Origin: Pseudomonadota bacterium
GTDB lineage: Bacteria; Pseudomonadota; Gammaproteobacteria; Steroidobacterales; Steroidobacteraceae
Length of the DNA: 44,626 nucleotides
Reading direction: 5' to 3'
Assembly: GCA_021838635.1 (NCBI GenBank)
Contig: JAKCDC010000021.1
Coordinates: forward strand, 1 to 44,626
Below the pieces are notes generated by a model. The model searched no databases. It had not been told where the DNA came from and saw only the letters and a list, made by a program, of their open reading frames with translations. Both the position numbers and the translations under genes were made by a program. Every line of letters begins with the position of its first letter. The first letter of the stretch is position 1. Of the stretch, positions 41,803 through 44,626 are shown in pieces.

Positions 41803-42189
41803 CTAGCGCCCCAGCAGCACCAGCAGCCACACGACCGCCAGCAATCCGAACGACATCAGCACGGCGGCCGAGCCAATGTCCTTGGCCAGGCCGGCAAGCG
41901 CATGACGCTCCAGCCCGATCCGATCGACGGTCGCCTCGATGGCGCTGTTGATCAGCTCCACGATCAGAATCAGCAGCACCGGAGCGACGAGCAGCGCACG
42001 CTGGGTGCCATCATGGCCGAGCCACAGCGCCAGCGGCACGGCGAGAGCCGCGAACGCCAGCTCCTGGCGAAACGCCGCCTCCTCACGAAATGCCCCGGCC
42101 AGCCCCCGGCCGCTGGCGCCGAAGGCGCGCAGCAGCCGCTTGAGGCCTGTGGGTTTGTACCGTTCGATCGCTACGGGGCCGCTTTCCAC
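41803..42189 (-). CDS. dgkA: diacylglycerol kinase DgkA
   Basis: Small trimeric inner-membrane kinase that phosphorylates diacylglycerol released when membrane-derived glucans are made. 128 residues from a GTG at 42189 that overlaps the gcvPB end by 19 nt; the longer open frame upstream is antisense-like sequence within gcvPB. Three membrane segments and the conserved EEAAFRQE, then E78-x2-N81-x3-E85 ([16 protein letters not shown]) and AKDIGSAAV match E. coli DgkA closely. Five nt before the tandem protease gene. Confidence 0.93.
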   Translation of the reverse strand: MESGPVAIERYKPTGLKRLLRAFGASGRGLAGAFREEAAFRQELAFAALAVPLALWLGHDGTQRALLVAPVLLILIVELINSAIEATVDRIGLERHALAGLAKDIGSAAVLMSFGLLAVVWLLVLLGR

Positions 42190-43658
42190 GCCAGGTCCAG
42201 TTGCTTGGCCGCCCGGACATCGTCGAGCCGCCGTACCGGCATGGTATGCGGAGCGCTGCGGACCTGCTCGGGTTCTTGCGTCGCCTCGGTGAGGATCTGC
42301 GCCATCGCCTCCACGAACGCATCGAGTGCGGCCTTGCTCTCCGTCTCGGTCGGCTCGATCAACAGACATTCCGGCACCAGCAGCGGGAAATACGTGGTCG
42401 GCGCATGCTGACCATGATCGAGCAGCCGCTTGGCGATGTCCATGGCCGTCACCCCGAGCTCGCGCGCTTGGCGCTTCACGGTGATGATGAACTCGTGGCT
42501 GGCGCGCCGCTTCGGATAGGCGGCATCAAAGCCCGAGCGGGTCAGGCGCGCGAGCAGGTAGTTGGCGTTGAGCGTGGCGTACTCACCGACCTGGGCCATG
42601 CCGTCGCGGCCGAGCATGCGCATGTAGATATACGCCCGCAGCAGCACCCCGACGTTGCCCGCGAAGGTCGAGAGCCGCCCGATCGACTGCGGCCGGTCAC
42701 GCTCGGTCAACCACACGTAGCGCTCGCCTTCGCGCGCCACGATCGGCACCGGCAGAAACGGCACGAGCCGCGCGGACACACCCACCGGACCGGCGCCCGG
42801 TCCGCCGCCGCCGTGCGGCGTGGAGAAGGTCTTGTGCAGATTGACGTGAATGACGTCGAAGCCCATGTCGCCGGGACGGACCTTGCCGAGGATGGCGTTG
42901 AGGTTGGCCCCGTCGTAGTACAGCAACCCGCCGGCGGCGTGCACGGTGCGGGCCACTTCCTCGATGCGCCGCTCGAACACCCCAAGCGTCGAGGGGTTGG
43001 TCAGCATGATGCCGGCGGTTTTCGGGCCCACCGCGGCCTTGAGCGCGGCCAGATCGACGTCACCGTCGGCATCGACCGGGACCTCGCGGACCACGCAGCC
43101 GCACATCGTCGCGGTGGCGGGGTTGGTGCCGTGCGCCGCCTCCGGCACGATGATCTCATTGCGCTCCAGGTCGCCGCGCGCCCGGTGATAGGCACGGATC
43201 ATGGCCACACCGGCGTACTCGCCCTGGGCGCCGGCCATAGGACTCAATGCGACCGCCTGCATGCCGGTGACCGCCTTGAGCATCTCCTGCAGCTCGAACA
43301 GGCACTCGAGCACCCCCTGACCGGCGGATTCCGGCGCAAGCGGATGGCGCCCGAGGAATTCCGGCAGCATGGCGTACTGATTGCATGCCTTGGGGTTGTA
43401 TTTCATCGTGCACGAACCGAGCGGATAGAAGTTCGTGTCGATCGAGAAGTTCAGCTGCGAGAGCCGGGTGAAGTGCCGCACGGTCTCGAGCTCGCTCACC
43501 TCGGGCAACAGGGGGGGCGTGCCGCGCAGCAGCGCGGCGGGCAGATCCGCCGTGCTCCCCGTCAGCGGCGGACTCGGCCACTGGTCCGCGGCGCCGCGCC
43601 CCGGCACGGAGTATTCGAAAATCAGCTTTTCCAGGCGGTTGGTTCGTTCAGTGCTCAT
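42171..43658 (-). CDS. gcvPB: glycine dehydrogenase (decarboxylating) subunit 2
   Basis: PLP-binding subunit of the split P-protein of the glycine cleavage system, which decarboxylates glycine and passes aminomethyl to lipoylated GcvH. The PLP lysine is K276 ([16 protein letters not shown]) and D249 lies in YYDGAN; the opening EYSVPGRGA and [14 protein letters not shown] are diagnostic. 495 residues, full length. Starts 15 nt after gcvPA. One-carbon units made here can feed thyA through methylenetetrahydrofolate. Confidence 0.97.
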   Translation of the reverse strand: MSTERTNRLEKLIFEYSVPGRGAADQWPSPPLTGSTADLPAALLRGTPPLLPEVSELETVRHFTRLSQLNFSIDTNFYPLGSCTMKYNPKACNQYAMLPEFLGRHPLAPESAGQGVLECLFELQEMLKAVTGMQAVALSPMAGAQGEYAGVAMIRAYHRARGDLERNEIIVPEAAHGTNPATATMCGCVVREVPVDADGDVDLAALKAAVGPKTAGIMLTNPSTLGVFERRIEEVARTVHAAGGLLYYDGANLNAILGKVRPGDMGFDVIHVNLHKTFSTPHGGGGPGAGPVGVSARLVPFLPVPIVAREGERYVWLTERDRPQSIGRLSTFAGNVGVLLRAYIYMRMLGRDGMAQVGEYATLNANYLLARLTRSGFDAAYPKRRASHEFIITVKRQARELGVTAMDIAKRLLDHGQHAPTTYFPLLVPECLLIEPTETESKAALDAFVEAMAQILTEATQEPEQVRSAPHTMPVRRLDDVRAAKQLDLAWKAAP

Positions 43659-43673
43659 CGGAGCCTCTTCGGA

Positions 43674-44626
43674 TCAGGCGGCCTGCGCTTCGCGCAGGCA
43701 TTCCTCGAGCACCGTCACGTAGCGCTCGATGTCCTCTTGGGTCTTGGTCTCGGTGGCGCATACCAGCAGCGCGTGCCCGAGTTCCGGGTAGTGCTCGGCG
43801 AGGTCCCAGCCGCCCAGCACACCGCGCGCGGCGAGTCGCTCCAGCAGCGGCGCCACCGGCCGCTGCAGACCGATCACCGCCTCGTGGAACACCGGCAACG
43901 GGAACACCCGGCGCACCCCAGGCACGCCCGTCAGTGCCCGCAGCAGCTCCCCGGTGCGCGCATGCGAGGCGACCGCGGTACGCCGCAGGCCCTCGGCCCC
44001 GAGCAGCGACAGATGGATGGTGGCCGCCGTGACCATCAGTCCCTGGTTGGTACAGATGTTCGACGTGGCTTTGGCGCGACGGATGTGCTGCTCGCGCGCC
44101 TGCAGCGTCAGCGTGAAGCCGTGCTGGCCATCGGCATCCACCGTGCGTCCGACGATGCGACCGGGCATCTGGCGCACGTAGGCCATGCGCGTGGTCATGA
44201 AGCCGAAATACGGCCCGCCGGAGGACAACGGAATGCCAAGCGGCTGACCGTCGCCGATCACGATGTCGGCACCTTCGTGGCCCCACTGGCCCGGCGGTTT
44301 CAGCAGCGCCAGGGAGACTGGGTTGACCACGGCCACGACCAGGATCTTGTGGGCATGCGCCCAATCGGTCAGCGCGTCCACGTCCTCCAGACGGCCGAAC
44401 ACGTTCGGCTGCTGGATGACGAGCGCGGTGATGTCCTCGCCGGCGTAGCGCTCAAGCGCTTCAAGCGCCGTACAGCCGTCTTCAGCCGAATACGGCACGT
44501 CTTCAAACGCCACACCCTGATAACCGGCGATGGCGAGTGCGGCGCGACGGTAGTAGGGGTGCACGGTACGCGGCACCAAAATGCGCTGCGAGCGCGAGTG
44601 CCGGTTGGCCCGCACGGAGATCGGAA
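43674..44626 (-). CDS. gcvPA: glycine dehydrogenase (decarboxylating) subunit 1, 5' end missing
   Basis: The frame is open to the window edge. About 317 residues of a normal length near 445 are present, so roughly 130 N-terminal residues lie outside; an internal ATG at 44615 is not the start. Family phrases are [51 protein letters not shown] and [14 protein letters not shown]. It forms the heterotetrameric P-protein with GcvPB. gcvT and gcvH are expected just beyond the right edge. Confidence 0.95.
   Translation of the reverse strand, partial: PISVRANRHSRSQRILVPRTVHPYYRRAALAIAGYQGVAFEDVPYSAEDGCTALEALERYAGEDITALVIQQPNVFGRLEDVDALTDWAHAHKILVVAVVNPVSLALLKPPGQWGHEGADIVIGDGQPLGIPLSSGGPYFGFMTTRMAYVRQMPGRIVGRTVDADGQHGFTLTLQAREQHIRRAKATSNICTNQGLMVTAATIHLSLLGAEGLRRTAVASHARTGELLRALTGVPGVRRVFPLPVFHEAVIGLQRPVAPLLERLAARGVLGGWDLAEHYPELGHALLVCATETKTQEDIERYVTVLEECLREAQAA

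Noticed and set aside
1-44626. tRNA, rRNA, riboswitch, phage or insertion-sequence genes
   Set aside because: I looked for CCA-ending cloverleafs, conserved rRNA segments, transposase or integrase motifs and terminal repeats and saw none; small RNAs cannot be excluded by eye.

Overview
The window is about 44.6 kb of GC-rich, densely coding chromosome from a gammaproteobacterium. The block lptD-surA-pdxA-rsmA-apaG-apaH, with murU-amgK divergent from it, is the arrangement known from Pseudomonas and related Gammaproteobacteria. The split glycine dehydrogenase (gcvPA/gcvPB), a kynurenine-pathway 3-hydroxyanthranilate dioxygenase, LptD/Lgt envelope genes and proton-type MotAB agree with a free-living, motile, aerobic Gram-negative. 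I cannot fix the order from sequence alone; a non-enteric, non-Pseudomonas lineage (for example Nevskiales/Steroidobacterales or Chromatiales) is only a guess. I see no rRNA, tRNA, CRISPR array, insertion sequence, phage or plasmid signature.

Layout. 1-0.9 kb: the 5' part of a lipoprotein with 52-residue GloVer-type repeats (minus strand), then about 400 bp without a convincing gene. 1.3-5.8 kb (minus strand): amgK-murU-lipA-lipB-CPBP protease, linking cell-wall sugar recycling with lipoate synthesis. 5.8-13.7 kb (plus): lptD, surA, pdxA, rsmA, a universal stress protein, apaG, apaH, nbaC. 13.7-15.5 kb: an orphan multi-pass membrane protein with PDZ-like and GAF-like parts. 15.7-19.4 kb: divergent lrp and a short bifunctional putA around an AT-rich promoter region. 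19.4-21.5 kb: a thioredoxin-fold DUF255 protein (minus). 21.6-27.6 kb (plus): rlmI-like methyltransferase, lgt, thyA, a SET-domain protein, kup, folA. 27.5-28.7 kb: an aspartate/aromatic aminotransferase (minus). 28.9-34.2 kb (plus): motA, motB, an outer-membrane porin behind a sigma-54-like promoter, an acyl desaturase behind an inverted-repeat operator, a YebC-family protein. 34.2-35.6 kb: divergent def and a DUF3014 protein. 35.6-44.6 kb (minus): a long run gcvPA-gcvPB-dgkA-tandem HtrA protease-sua5-ornithine/lysine decarboxylase-HAD-HIT, mostly with overlapping or nearly touching ends.

Most genes are housekeeping. The most unusual item is the 967-residue exported tandem HtrA protease (38895-41798), whose architecture and motifs resemble the yeast nuclear protease Nma111/Ynm3: one intact protease-PDZ half and one half in which all three catalytic positions are replaced. 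Other points of interest are a sigma-54-like promoter with a perfect 12-bp inverted repeat upstream of the porin, a CCGAGCGC repeat array upstream of the desaturase, a bacterial SET methyltransferase with a histone-H1-like tail, an orphan sensor-like membrane protein, and a recurring TANNNT box 6-10 nt before start codons that lack a ribosome binding site, suggesting leaderless or nearly leaderless mRNAs. All functional calls come from reading motifs by eye; no database search was run.
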